Shown piece after piece: positions 36,813-47,613 of a stretch of DNA of 64,000 nt. The DNA is taken from NCBI GenBank assembly GCA_021613335.1, contig JAJTWR010000481.1:745001-809000 (forward strand), written 5' to 3'. Both the position numbers and the translations under genes were made by a program. Numbering within the stretch: position 1 is the stretch's first letter; each line of letters starts with the position of its first letter. The notes under the pieces were generated by a model that worked only from the letters and a program-made list of their open reading frames with translations, was not told the DNA's origin and ran no database searches. The stretch is from Whitmania pigra (lineage: Eukaryota; Annelida; Clitellata; Hirudinida; Haemopidae).

Positions 36813-39800
36813 GCTGTTGTTGCTATTATTGTTGCCATTACTATTATTATCATTATCATTATTGTTATTATTAGTCACACTAAATTAATAACACCAGTAA
36901 TAATTGCTATTAATATTCTTTACCTAGAAATTATAGATCATAAAGACAGATATCATCGTGAGTTGCATTGCATAGTTGAGGGGCAGAGCAGCAGAGGGGG
37001 TGAAAAGCCCTAAAGACGATCTGGGGGGGGGGGCAGAAGTTCTGACACATTCCACCCACATTTTCTCTCCTCGAAATTCTTTTTAAGTGCATTCATGTGT
37101 CTTGTGGAGATGGACCACATGTGGTCTGAAGGCAGCTTTGCATTGCACCAAGTCAGAATAAGGTTAGTAGACAGACAGGTGATTGGCTAAGTTGAGTTAG
37201 TGAGTGAGTGAGTGAGTGAGTGAGTGAGTGAGTGAGTGAGTGAGTGAGTGAGTGAGTGAGTGAGTGAGTGAGTGAGTGAGTGAGTGAGTGAGTGAGTGAG
37301 TGAGTGAGTGAGTGAGTGAGTGAGTGAGTGAGTGAGTGAGTGAGTGAGTGAGTGAGTGAGTGAGTGAGTGAGTGGTGAGTGAGTGAGTGAGTGAGTGAGT
37401 GAGTGAGTGAGTGAGTGACTGAGTGAGTGAGTTTGAGTGAGTGAGTGAGTGAGTGAGTGAGTGAGTGAGTGAGTGAGTGAGTGAGTGAGTGAGTGAGTGA
37501 GTGAGAGAGTGAGTGAGTGAGTGAATGAGTGGATCGCAATAATAATTAAAGACAGCATCAAGAAATAAGAGACGGAAACGGATCGTGAAGACATTAGAAT
37601 GAGTGAGCGGGAGTGAAAGTGGAGACTTTTGCACTCCGCTGCACTCCTGTTGGAACCATTCCGTGCCAGACAATCCGCTACCTAATTAACAGTTCGAGTA
37701 CGTTTAACAGTTTTCTTGTTTTTGCGATATTAAATTTAATTATTTCAATGCGAAATATCTAATTTCAAGGAAGAATTATTCGTTATGTATAATTATTGTA
37801 TATAATTAGTCGTTATAAATAATTCTTCGCCAGTTATTTAATTAAATAACTTTAGATTTTATGCCTGGACGAATTTAATCAAGCGAGCATGTTTTCTCGA
37901 GGCTAACCCTTGAGTTATTTAATTTTAATTTTTAATTTCTCTTGTGGTTTAAAAGTTTCTGTATGAGGTATTTTATTGAATAGAATTTCTCTGAATCTAA
38001 GAAAAAATTGAAACAACAACAACAATACCAATAATAAATAAAAATTATGAGGGTAATAAGAATAATAATAATAATAACATAATTATAATAACATAATAAT
38101 AATAGCAATAATAATAATAATATCAAACATTAGCCATATAAATTATGAATTCAACAGCATCAACATATCACACGGAACTGTTGTCAAATGTACTTGAAAA
38201 TGAGGTCAAAAGTTGACAGATGTGAACCTCAAACAATCACATGAAATAGAAAATACAATCTTAACATTCCTAATTCGATGTTTCCAAGTGTGGCTAGATA
38301 GACGAATGGGGATTTGAACGGGCAAGTGAGTTAGTGGATGGGTGAGTGAGTGAGTTAGTTGACGGAAGAAAGATTGAATGAATTACTGTTGTGATGTGGG
38401 CAGAAATACATGGGTGAGAAAACAAGTGGGTAGGCGTGTCAGTGGGCGGGTGGATGAACGATAAGAACATACTCCACTTACCCTCAAACGATCTTCCCAG
38501 GACAGCTGCAGCAGACTTATCAAATCCGCCTCGTTCCCAAATTGGGTGGAGTAAGTCACCCTGAGGCCACCCATGCTGGAGAAAGTTATGACATCATCGC
38601 CTCCAGATTTCCCGGCACTTGGAATGACGTCATTCGATCCATCTTTGGAATTAGCTTTTCCACCTCCGTTGTTCTCCCAGAGCAGGCATATGTCATGGAG
38701 CTGTTGGGTGATTGGAGACGTTATACACGGCGGTGTGTGCGATGGTGGGTGAATGTGTGAGTGAGTGAGTGAGTGAGTGGGGGTAGTGAGTGAGTGAGTG
38801 AGTGAGTGAGTGAGTGAGTGAGTGAGTGAGTGAGTGAGTGAGTGAGTGAGTGAGTGAGTGAGTGAGTGTGAGTGAGTGAGTGAGTGAGTGAGTGAGTGAG
38901 TGAGTGAGTGAGTGAGTGAGTGAGTGAGTGAGTGAGTGAGTGAGTGAGTGAGTGAGTGAGTGAGTGAGTGAGTGAGTGAGTGAGTGAGTGAGTGAGAGTG
39001 AGTGAGTGAGAGTGAGTGAGTGAGTCGGTCAGTGAGGGAGTGAACGAATGAAATGGATTAGATTTGAAATGAGGTAATGATCTACACACTAATTTGACAT
39101 AGATGAATGTCGTAATAAAAATGCAAATTTTACAATTAACAATAGGTTTAGGAGCACATCAATCACCATACTTAAATGATGACGATGATGATGATCATCA
39201 TTCATCCATCCTCCCAAACATCTTTCACGTGACCCTGAAGAAGCCAAGCAGTGCAGTGCATTAAGTTGAATCAATGCACCGCGTCTAACTTCATCTCTGT
39301 CCGTGATTTTCCTTGGGTGGTCCCTCATGCGTCGACGGGTGGCTTTCGAGATATTGATGATGATGATGATGATGATGATGATGACGACGATGAATTCGAC
39401 GCTGGCGGTAACCTTTGACTTCATTTAGATTTCATTTATCAGGAGCTCTCAAATTTTGAGAGAATTAAATAATAATAATAATAATAATAATAACAATAAT
39501 AATAATAACGGTCATAAATAAATATAATGAATAATTAAAACGATCGAGGCATGATAATATCATAATAAAGGTTATTCCGGCGCTTGTCACGCCAGCTAAT
39601 TGCTTATGCGAAACACCTGCTTGTCTACAGTACTGAGTCCATCAATTTCTAAGACTTGACAAATTGGTGCAGGTTATGAAATTATTTTGCACCCACGGAC
39701 CCACCATACCCTCTTCCCTTATTCGGGTACCCCCAGTGGTCTGCTGGTGGCCATTTGTTAGTGATAACGATAATGATGGATAGTGACAGATGGAAGTTAT

Positions 39801-40837
39801 GTGCGTTGTATGCACTTTCATTCATGTGGACGATTTAATTATAGAATAATTGATTTTTCAATGAATGAGGTGAGTTTATTATAGAAATTAATCAGTAATT
39901 AATGAATAATTAATGAATACTCAACGAGCAATTAACACATAATTAACGAAACAATTAATAAATAACTAATGAATTATTAATAAATAACTTGTACATAACC
40001 AACCTTGACGATGTTCTCATTATTCAAGATGCTCATCAGGTAAGCCTCCTTCATCAGCTTCAGTTTGGCTTTGTTTCGGCACATCTCCAGTATCTTTGCC
40101 TCCCTTGATGATGATGATGATGATGATGATGATGACGATGATGATGATGATGATGATGCAGTCATCTGATCCTCTGAATCCTCCATCTTGAAAACATCAT
40201 CAATCTTTGTGGGGGCCATTGTGCCCTTCCATTGTGCCCCGTTATTGGGTCTGAGTACTCCGAACATTTTCTGCTTGAAACTGTCCAAACAGTTGTGGAC
40301 GTCCTCTCCGTCGGGGTTAAGGGTCTTGACGGCCACTGGTTTCGAATCCCCAGTTTGGAAACTGTAGACGGTTTTCGTCCACCCAGAGTTGAGGTACTTG
40401 AGCGCGCCTTGAACTCCGTTTTCTCGAAGGTCATTCGAGTAGAGAACCCTGTGGATTGCTGACATCTTCTGACAGTCAGAGATCCTCTCCAAGTAGGCCA
40501 GGATTTGGGGAAGTGTTAGGTTTCGAACCGTGTACGAACCATCGGCCTGCTTGACTGGCAGAAACCAACTCGGTTCTTGGAAACTCTGAGTCACCAGGTC
40601 ATCAAACTCCTCGTCCGACATGAGGGTGGTCATCCTGTTGCTCGTGCAATCCCTCTTCACGAACAAGCTGAATACGACGACGGCGGCGACGAGAGACAAT
40701 AAGAAGATGACTTTGACAGTCATTCGAAACAACCTGACATCCGAATCTCTCCACGCCGATGTTTTATCGAGGCTCTCGACTGGAAAGAAACTCTGCTGCA
40801 TCTTCCTCCGTCCGTAGTTAAAGTGGTACATTCCCAT
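33754..40837 (-). CDS. PKDCC: secretory-pathway tyrosine kinase, PKDCC/VLK-like
   Basis: VLK kinases phosphorylate secreted and extracellular proteins on tyrosine in the secretory pathway. Six exons join in phase: 40837-40004, 38700-38482, 35164-34959, 34777-34506, 34093-33914 and 33848-33754 (stop 33756-33754), giving 601 residues (human about 493). A membrane segment lies at about 43-60 (VIFLLSLVAAVVVFSLFV), so it is type II. The glycine-loop region is YLNSGWTKTVYSFQTG, the VAVK Lys is about 171, and the helix C region is KLMKEAYLMSIL. SLLQLSWEDRLRVC matches human LLQTSWEDRFRIC. INDFRRQQFVLVDGE replaces the usual HRD loop as in VLK, and TDLDD (about 394-398) replaces DFG. The Cys-rich C-terminus includes HDYRCRYTRGAYGC and KSWTGRRYVHLKS. 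The N-lobe carries an insertion with a poly-Ser tract. The exon 4 donor (ATTG|GTTAGT) was chosen to keep phase. The first exon also follows an acceptor-like CTTTTAG, so an upstream exon is possible. Confidence 0.94.
36344..36866. repeat. (ATT)n compound array with ATTGCT blocks
   Basis: About 520 bp of ATT repeats in PKDCC intron 2, with internal blocks of ATTGCT near 36527-36566 and 36600-36635 and of ATTACT near 36690-36720. The long poly-Leu, poly-Ile, poly-Asn and poly-Tyr frames are artefacts. Confidence 0.97.
37196..37526. repeat. (GAGT)n array in PKDCC intron 2
   Basis: About 330 bp of GAGT units with few slips. On the sense strand it reads ACTC. Thr-His-Ser-Leu frames are artefacts. 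Confidence 0.97.
38757..39030. repeat. (GAGT)n array next to PKDCC exon 2
   Basis: A second GAGT array about 270 bp long ends about 55 bp upstream (sense strand) of the exon 2 acceptor at 38701-38702. On the sense strand it is a pyrimidine-rich ACTC tract. It may derive from the same amplification as the array at 37196. Confidence 0.95.
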
Positions 40838-40925
40838 GGAAGTCGGTGCTCCTTCTGGCGCGTTTTCGAGCACGTCTAATCGTCTAAAAGAATGAAAGAG
40901 TTTGTCCAATTAACGCATCGACTTA

Positions 40926-41408
40926 ATGAAAGCAATGAAGAGCGTGTCAGTCTCGTATGAGTTAATACGACTAGATGGGATGTTTGTTTGTTTAGCCTAC
41001 ACGTGCAAGGGCGCGCTTTGTGGCGCTTTTAAGTGCAACATTCTGGAGAATGTTACTCTGTTAGTCTGTCAGTCAGTTTCTGAGAAAATTGGACGACGGT
41101 TTGACGAGTCGATTAATCGGCTGACGGAGCTGCACACGGACGGAGCGTACGTGCTTAACAGAGCAGAACGACTGATGGATGTCGCTTACGTGACCGTCCG
41201 CGCTGATGACTGTAATTTAATGGAAAAAAATTTCTCCCTTCTTTACACCTGCTCGAGAAATGTTCTTGAAAAAAATTTTCGAGAAAATGTATTTAATCAG
41301 CGGAAAATTTCTCTAAGGCTCGTTCCATCACGACCTATTTCTACTAAGTCCGGCTTACTCAGTTTCTCTGCACGCCCTATTGTCTGTCTCATTCGAGAAT
41401 TACAATGA
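40926..41408 (+). CDS. ORF divergent from PKDCC, uncertain
   Basis: An ATG-started frame of 160 codons on the opposite strand to PKDCC, beginning less than 100 bp from its first coding exon. Composition is not repetitive and includes several Cys. No signal peptide, domain or splice partner is recognised. It overlaps the region expected to hold the PKDCC promoter or 5' UTR. Chance is the main alternative. Confidence 0.2.
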   Translation: MKAMKSVSVSYELIRLDGMFVCLAYTCKGALCGAFKCNILENVTLLVCQSVSEKIGRRFDESINRLTELHTDGAYVLNRAERLMDVAYVTVRADDCNLMEKNFSLLYTCSRNVLEKNFRENVFNQRKISLRLVPSRPISTKSGLLSFSARPIVCLIRELQ

Positions 41409-42556
41409 AGTCTACCCTGTCTCCTCAAAAAGTGCCCACCCAATCTTGTTCTCACGGTAATAAGCTCTCGACGACAATTATTTTAAATGGCCGAACGGCT
41501 GCTGTTGTAAAATTAAAGCCATCTCTCCGTTGACTTAATCACTGGTAATTGTAGTTAGTAGAAATCGGGTGAAATGTTTTAGTAGGGGATCCTAGTCTAA
41601 AGTTAGGGCCCGTTACCCTCTACCCGCCCCCGCCCCCTCCTCTTCCATTGACATCCCTGAGGGTAGGTACTGACTGCTCGAGTGGAACATTGCAATACTC
41701 CCTTAAAAACCAACTACTGTGTCGAGTTCAGCCATGCATCACTTCCCCAATGGTTCTCCTTTCGAGAGCTTTGATAAGCCAGGACGAGCAAAGTGCCAGA
41801 CGATGTTATTTTAGGGTACTTCGTAGAGATTTATGCTGCCATGTGCGGACGTGAGAATTAAAAATTAGAATTCTAAAAATAAAAAATAAATAAAAAAATC
41901 AGGGTTGGAATGTTTCTTATGAGACGATTTATGGATTTTTTAAATTAAACTAATTCATGATTAATTATGATTTATTATTATTATTTTTATTTTATTTTTA
42001 TTATATATAACTATTTCCAAACTTAATGAGCTTTTAAGCATATAATAAAGTTGAAAATTTCTCGCATGTGTTCACCATTAGCGTCAAAATATTTATCAAC
42101 TAACGACCAGTCAGTCTAATTGTTCAAATTATTAAAGCCATTTTATTTAACATCCAGGGTTATATATATATATATATATATACATATAAATAATATAAAA
42201 TAATATAAAATATATATCAATATCCACTGATGTTTATCCAAAATTATCTTATCCGTAATTTAATCCATCCATAATATAATTTATCCACACATTTAATATA
42301 CTATGAAATTATAATGATTAATTAAAATATTAAAGTGTATTATTATATAAAATTATAATGTATTATTTACAAAATATTAAAATATTATTACAACATTATT
42401 AAAGTGATGATACCGACCATTAAACCATGAACATGTTCATCACTCAGTCATCATTAGCATTCATTAGCTTGTTGTGTAATACATAATGTGTATCCATTAC
42501 ATACATGTCATACATGTTTTCTTTTGTATTTATTACAAATTGTCACAATAAGTGAC

Positions 42557-42814
42557 ATGGAGATATTTGTTGCGATGACGATGAAACTTGTGCTGCTGTT
42601 GATGATGATGATGGCGATGACGATGGCGATGACGACGACGACGACGATGAATCATGACGGTGAACCATCATTGACGACGTTTATGGTGAGATTACGTAAG
42701 AATGCATGCTCCTTATAAGCTGACATTTCATAACATCCTGGCAACAACAGGATGACAGAGTGAGCATCTTATTGTTACGGACGGCAGTCGGAAAATGATT
42801 TAAATCGATAACCT
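42557..42814 (+). CDS. candidate short secreted peptide, two exons
   Basis: From ATG 42557 the frame has a signal-peptide-like hydrophobic stretch (MKLVLLLMMMMAMTMA) partly encoded by GATGAC repeats, and reaches TTTATG|GTGAGA at about 42685. An acceptor GACGGCAG|TCGG near 42788 joins in phase 0 and stops after SENDLNR. The product would be about 50 residues. No family is recognised, and the repeat-derived composition makes this weak. Confidence 0.15.
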
Positions 42815-42842
42815 GCCGTGGAAAGATTTCCTATCCAAAGTC

Positions 42843-42985
42843 GGTGCTGATGATATTGATCATGATGACGACGGTGCTGATGATAATGATCACGATGACG
42901 ACGGTGCTGATGATAATGATCATGATGACGACGGTGCTGATGATAATGATCTTGATGACAGCGATGCTGATGATGACGACGACGA
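42843..42985. repeat. 30-bp minisatellite
   Basis: A unit GGTGCTGATGATAATGATCA plus TGATGACGAC repeats about four times with few changes. In one plus-strand frame it encodes a 10-residue acidic repeat (GADDNDHDDD) and stays open to a stop soon after, but no start codon is available in that frame. Confidence 0.9.
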
Positions 42986-44084
42986 TGTCATGTTATTATG
43001 TCCAAACAGCTCTTAACCTATGAAATAAGATATGCGCATGGAATTATTAGTAATATGAATTTTAAAATGAACACAACAACACTTACAACCAACCCATTTT
43101 ATTTATTTGTTCTTGTTGATGTGATCCAAACTAAAGACATTGTCTTAGTCGAGAGCTAGATTTAATAAGCTCAGGTCAAAGGTTACGCATTGTTATTGTA
43201 GTGATAACGATGTCAGTCATTACCAGAACCAGGCGTTCCTCCCCCTACTGTTTCCAGGGTGGTTAAGGCATGGACTCCTGTGTATATATACATATTATAT
43301 TTGTATTATTACCACCATCATCATTATCATCACCGTGATGCTTGATGATTATATAATGCATGTTTTGGAGTCTATGGTTAACAAGTCTACCCAATTTTTC
43401 TTTTTAATCCCCTAAAATCAGTAGGAGATATTTGTTTTGTTTCTCATTGTATTTTGTGGTTGAACAGGTGGAAATGATGGATGAGGACAAAGGAAATCAA
43501 AGTGGGTAGTCAGTTTACAACCCCCTCTTCCCCTAACCCGTAATGACCTTTATCATTACCAGTATCAATAATTATTAATAATTATACTAGTAATAATATT
43601 GGTGCATGTAACATACAGCGTGTAATATTTTACTAATAATGTAATGTTATAATAGTATAATATCATTAATTATGTTTATATTATTAATAATATTGTTATT
43701 ATTATTTAACATTAAGTTATTATTTTCATATTAATATGATTAATTATTAATATAATAATAATGATTGAATGCCTAGCAATATTAAAGTTCGACCCATCAA
43801 TCCATCAGTTAGAAAATTACCCTGTTAATTGATATGAATTGCTTTGGCTTTTTGCGCGTTCAAATAATTCGAATAAAATTATTTCTTCGCATTATGACGT
43901 TTATAATTATAAAATTAACAAATTATTACAAATAAAAAATTACAAATTATTTGAGAACCGAAAGTTTGTAAAATGTTACGCTTAATACATTCCAACGGAT
44001 GTTTGCACGTAGCTGCGCTAGTTTTTTTTTGTATGCATTGTATGTTGCTTTTGGAAACATTGTATCTTGGTTTCTTCAGGCATT

Positions 44085-44250
44085 GTGCGTTGTATGTGTA
44101 TACATTGTATGCATATGCATTGTATGTGTATAAGTTGTATGTATATTCATTGTATGTGTATACGTTGTATGTGTATGCATTATATGTGTATACGTTATAT
44201 GTGTATGCATTATATGTGTATACGTTGTACATGTAAACATTGTTTTTTAT
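44085..44250. repeat. 15-bp minisatellite
   Basis: Alternating units TTGTATGTGTATACG and TTATATGTGTATGCA, period 15 (30 for the pair). Since 15 is a multiple of 3, all frames stay open as five-residue repeats on both strands. These are not proteins. Confidence 0.9.
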
Positions 44251-45574
44251 ATACTGTGTCATCGCATACAGCGTTTGTTGTCATTGTATATGTTGTACGA
44301 CGTACTGCGTATACAAATTGAAATGTTTATGCGCACAACATGCAAACAATGAACAGCCTCGTCAAATGTATGTATACAATTTCATTAATTGCATATTTAT
44401 AATTAACTGCCAATTATAAGCAATTATCATCGTCTGAAGTTTTGTCGTGTAAAATGTAAACAACCTACATGTATTTGAACAATTGTATGTTATGTTTGTT
44501 GATTGAGACATACGTGTACATACAAGACAATGGAATTGAAACATGTTAAGCAACAATGTGTTCATTGTATCAGTGAATACTTCTTATTTGCGGCTTTCTC
44601 ATTTGATCTTTTTCAATGCATCGAGAAAATCGAACAAAAAAATTAAATAATTTAATTAATAAAGAAATTTGAAAAAGTTAAAAATTCATATTTTAGTCTA
44701 AAGAATGCCATGCAATCATCAGAATCTGTTGCGACACGAAAGCACAATAAAAATAGCATCATCGAATACGAAGCAAAGCAAAGCAAAGCATCAAATGACA
44801 AGGATGTGATCGTCGTAAGATTGCCTACCTTTTCAATCGGTATCAGCTTTCAAAATATCACAGAAAGCGCACTGGAAATGGCTTTGAAATCGTGGATCAT
44901 TTCCAGTCGCCTGAGAACGTGCAGGACCAGTCCAGATCCAGAGATCAATTCGTACGAGCGACGATCTAAACGGACGTTAAAATTTACAATTTACAAACCA
45001 TTAATCATTAAAATTAAAAACAAGATAAACTCCCTCAAATTACGTTCAAACTACGCACATCGTGGCCACCCCGGATAGCCATCGGGTCCTCTATAAAGTC
45101 TGTTAGTGCCGAGGAGTATGTCTTTGTTTACACTTTTCTTTGAATATGAACGCAATGGCCCTAGGCGCGTATACAACTGTCGCTGCACGTACAGGCCTGG
45201 CTTGTACGTAGAAATCGAATTGCGCCTGCAATCTCCTTTAAGTACAAGTGCACGAATGATTCCGAATTCGAGCTACTTATTCCTTATTCACCTGCGTGCG
45301 TTTCGTGCGTTTAGTAGAGGAACAGTAACGGCGTTTCGTCTTCCTGTATTCTATTCCGAAATTGGGATAAGTGGGTACGTGGTTCTGGTAACGAAAAACG
45401 CAGACGACGAATAAATATTGTGGGTGTGTTTTTTTTTTTTGTTTGAGAAAACAGTGAAATGATACACGCAATATTGTCATCAATAAATTAAGAATTATAA
45501 TAAAAATAACATTTTATCTTTTAAATTTTTATTTATTATTTTAAAGAATTTCAACCATTCCTACAGTGTTTATT

Positions 45575-45790
45575 TTAGGCCCGAGGCTTATTTGCATAAT
45601 TCTAATCGATAACATATGCAAATGCGGGCAATTCATCACACGTACGAGCGGTCATTAGCTTCACGTGCATAGAACATAACCATTACCTAGATGGCCCTAA
45701 CAATTAGTCAGGCCGAGCCAATTTGCATACGATTAGCGACAGTGATAGGAACGCTTTCAACTGTGGTGGTTGATTGGATTGTTACCGAGG
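45575..45790. promoter_or_regulatory. candidate enhancer-like island
   Basis: A low-repeat stretch in very AT-rich surroundings with two octamer (POU) sites, ATGCAAAT near 45616 and ATTTGCAT near 45720, plus several TAAT/ATTA homeodomain cores and CACGTG near 45663. Motif clustering suggests a developmental enhancer, but this is inference only. Confidence 0.25.
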
Positions 45791-47613
45791 TGGTTGACGC
45801 GATTGAAGTCGACATGATTGATAATATGTTATCGTGCACAGTTGAATTAAAAGTTTGACGTCTTGTTTAAATCGTTTCGTCGTTCACGGCCATCCATAAC
45901 AAAGTTGACACCGAATCACATACACACGCACACGGTTCAATTTGTCGTCGCTAAAAATATCTCATCGGCGACAGTCGTCGGAAACGCTCAAGCCGTCGAT
46001 ACCACAACAACTGCCAACAACTAGCAGCTATTGTGCTTCCACCGCTATCGGCTTTTTGTCTTCGCTTCAGCCTTCGGCTAGAACCGAATCCTTAGGGACG
46101 CCGGCTGCAGAACCGCTCAATTTCATACCGGTGTAGCCACGTAAAATGAAGCACGCAAAGAATATAAATAATAATGGACGTGTGCAAACGAAAAAAGTTA
46201 ACGATTATTGAATTAATTCGTTTGAAATTAGTCTTTGAAAAATTTAATTTTCATTACGACGTGGTTATTAAGCGAGTGAATTGTAATTATAAAATCGTTT
46301 ACGTGTTATTCATCAGTCGAATTAATTTCGATGATCATGAATATTTAACATTCACATTTTTAATTATTGTTTACCTGGATTCTATTTATTTATTCGGTTA
46401 ACGATTTATTTGTATTAAGACTTATTATAATAAGTTCGAAAGTTCACAAACTCTTAATATCTTATTGTATATATTGTGTATTGTATATTTTAAAATTGTA
46501 AATTTTATAAAATATATATTCGTAAATCTTTTACCTGCTTCTAATATCGTTTGTTATATTATATTATATTATCTCATTACATGCTATTTATTATTTATTA
46601 CCATGTCCAAATCGTCTTTGTTGCCCAACGTAGTTTAATCAAATCCATAAATAAATAAGTATGTTAGTTTTATGTTACTAGTTTAAAAAATTATTAAACA
46701 AAAGATTGTCGTAAAAAATAATTGACGATTTTCTAGGCATTTTTAAATATTAAAAAAATATTAACTTAAAACTGCTAATGACATCTGACGAATGATCAAC
46801 ATTTTTCAAACAAAATTAGTCACCGATGAAAAGTTAATTAGTTTAAAGTTTTCATAATTTTAATCTATAAATAATACTTAAAAATAAATTTTAAATTAAA
46901 CAAAATTTTTATTTATTAATATTTTAATTATCGATGTAAAAGCCTGAACCCAATCTCTAATTCATATTTTTAGGTTATAATTAAGATATAATTAGTTGTA
47001 ATTAAGATTTAATTGTTCATAACAAAACATATATCGACTAATAAATAATAATTGAGCTACCATTAGAGCCTTTTTAATTTAGTCATGAATGTAACTAACA
47101 TTATTGACATTGTGAATATAATGACCTCGTAACTGTTAGACTTTTTAAGTAGCACCTTGACATATATGAATATTAATATTCATTATATATTAATTTATTA
47201 ATATATTAAGATATGAATATTAATTATTACAACTCTTTACTAGTCTACTCGTTTCTATAGTTTTAAGATTTTTTTTGGACTCATTACAAGACTCCCATTA
47301 ATTATTTAAGGGCATAGAGAATCTCATTTAATAATAAATCAAAAGGCACAGCCTGTGAGGAATGCATTAAACAAAAAAAAAGCTTAAAAATGATTTTAAT
47401 ACTTTTTAATTCGAGGCAAAATGGCAACTAGAATGCCAAAACAATAACCTCTCGACTGGAATCAGTTATGGAACCTCGTTATGGAACATTGCAAGTTGTT
47501 AAACAAAAAAAAACAACAACAACAAATGTTGAGAACTTCGACCACACATTTACAACTTTAATGTACAGCTAAATGGGAGTTATTATTTACACAATGTATG
47601 AATTGCAGTTCAT

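Larger units (their letters stand above)
41409..47613. other. AT-rich intergenic region
   Basis: The span between the PKDCC and ARHGAP11 genes. It contains (AT)n at 42160-42185, minisatellites at 42843-42985 and 44085-44250, weak plus-strand open frames at 44710-45078 and 45106-45414, and a candidate regulatory island at 45575-45790. From 46140 to 47600 it is very AT-rich, with no gene visible; the ARHGAP11 3' UTR should occupy its right edge. Confidence 0.5.

Noticed and set aside
36333..37013. 226-residue ORF of Leu/Tyr/Ile/Ala runs
   Set aside because: It is a translation of the compound ATT/ATTGCT array in a PKDCC intron.
44710..45414. Two adjacent plus-strand ORFs of 122 and 102 codons
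   Set aside because: No recognisable domain, splice sites or codon bias; both fit chance open frames. Kept only as a note in the intergenic entry.
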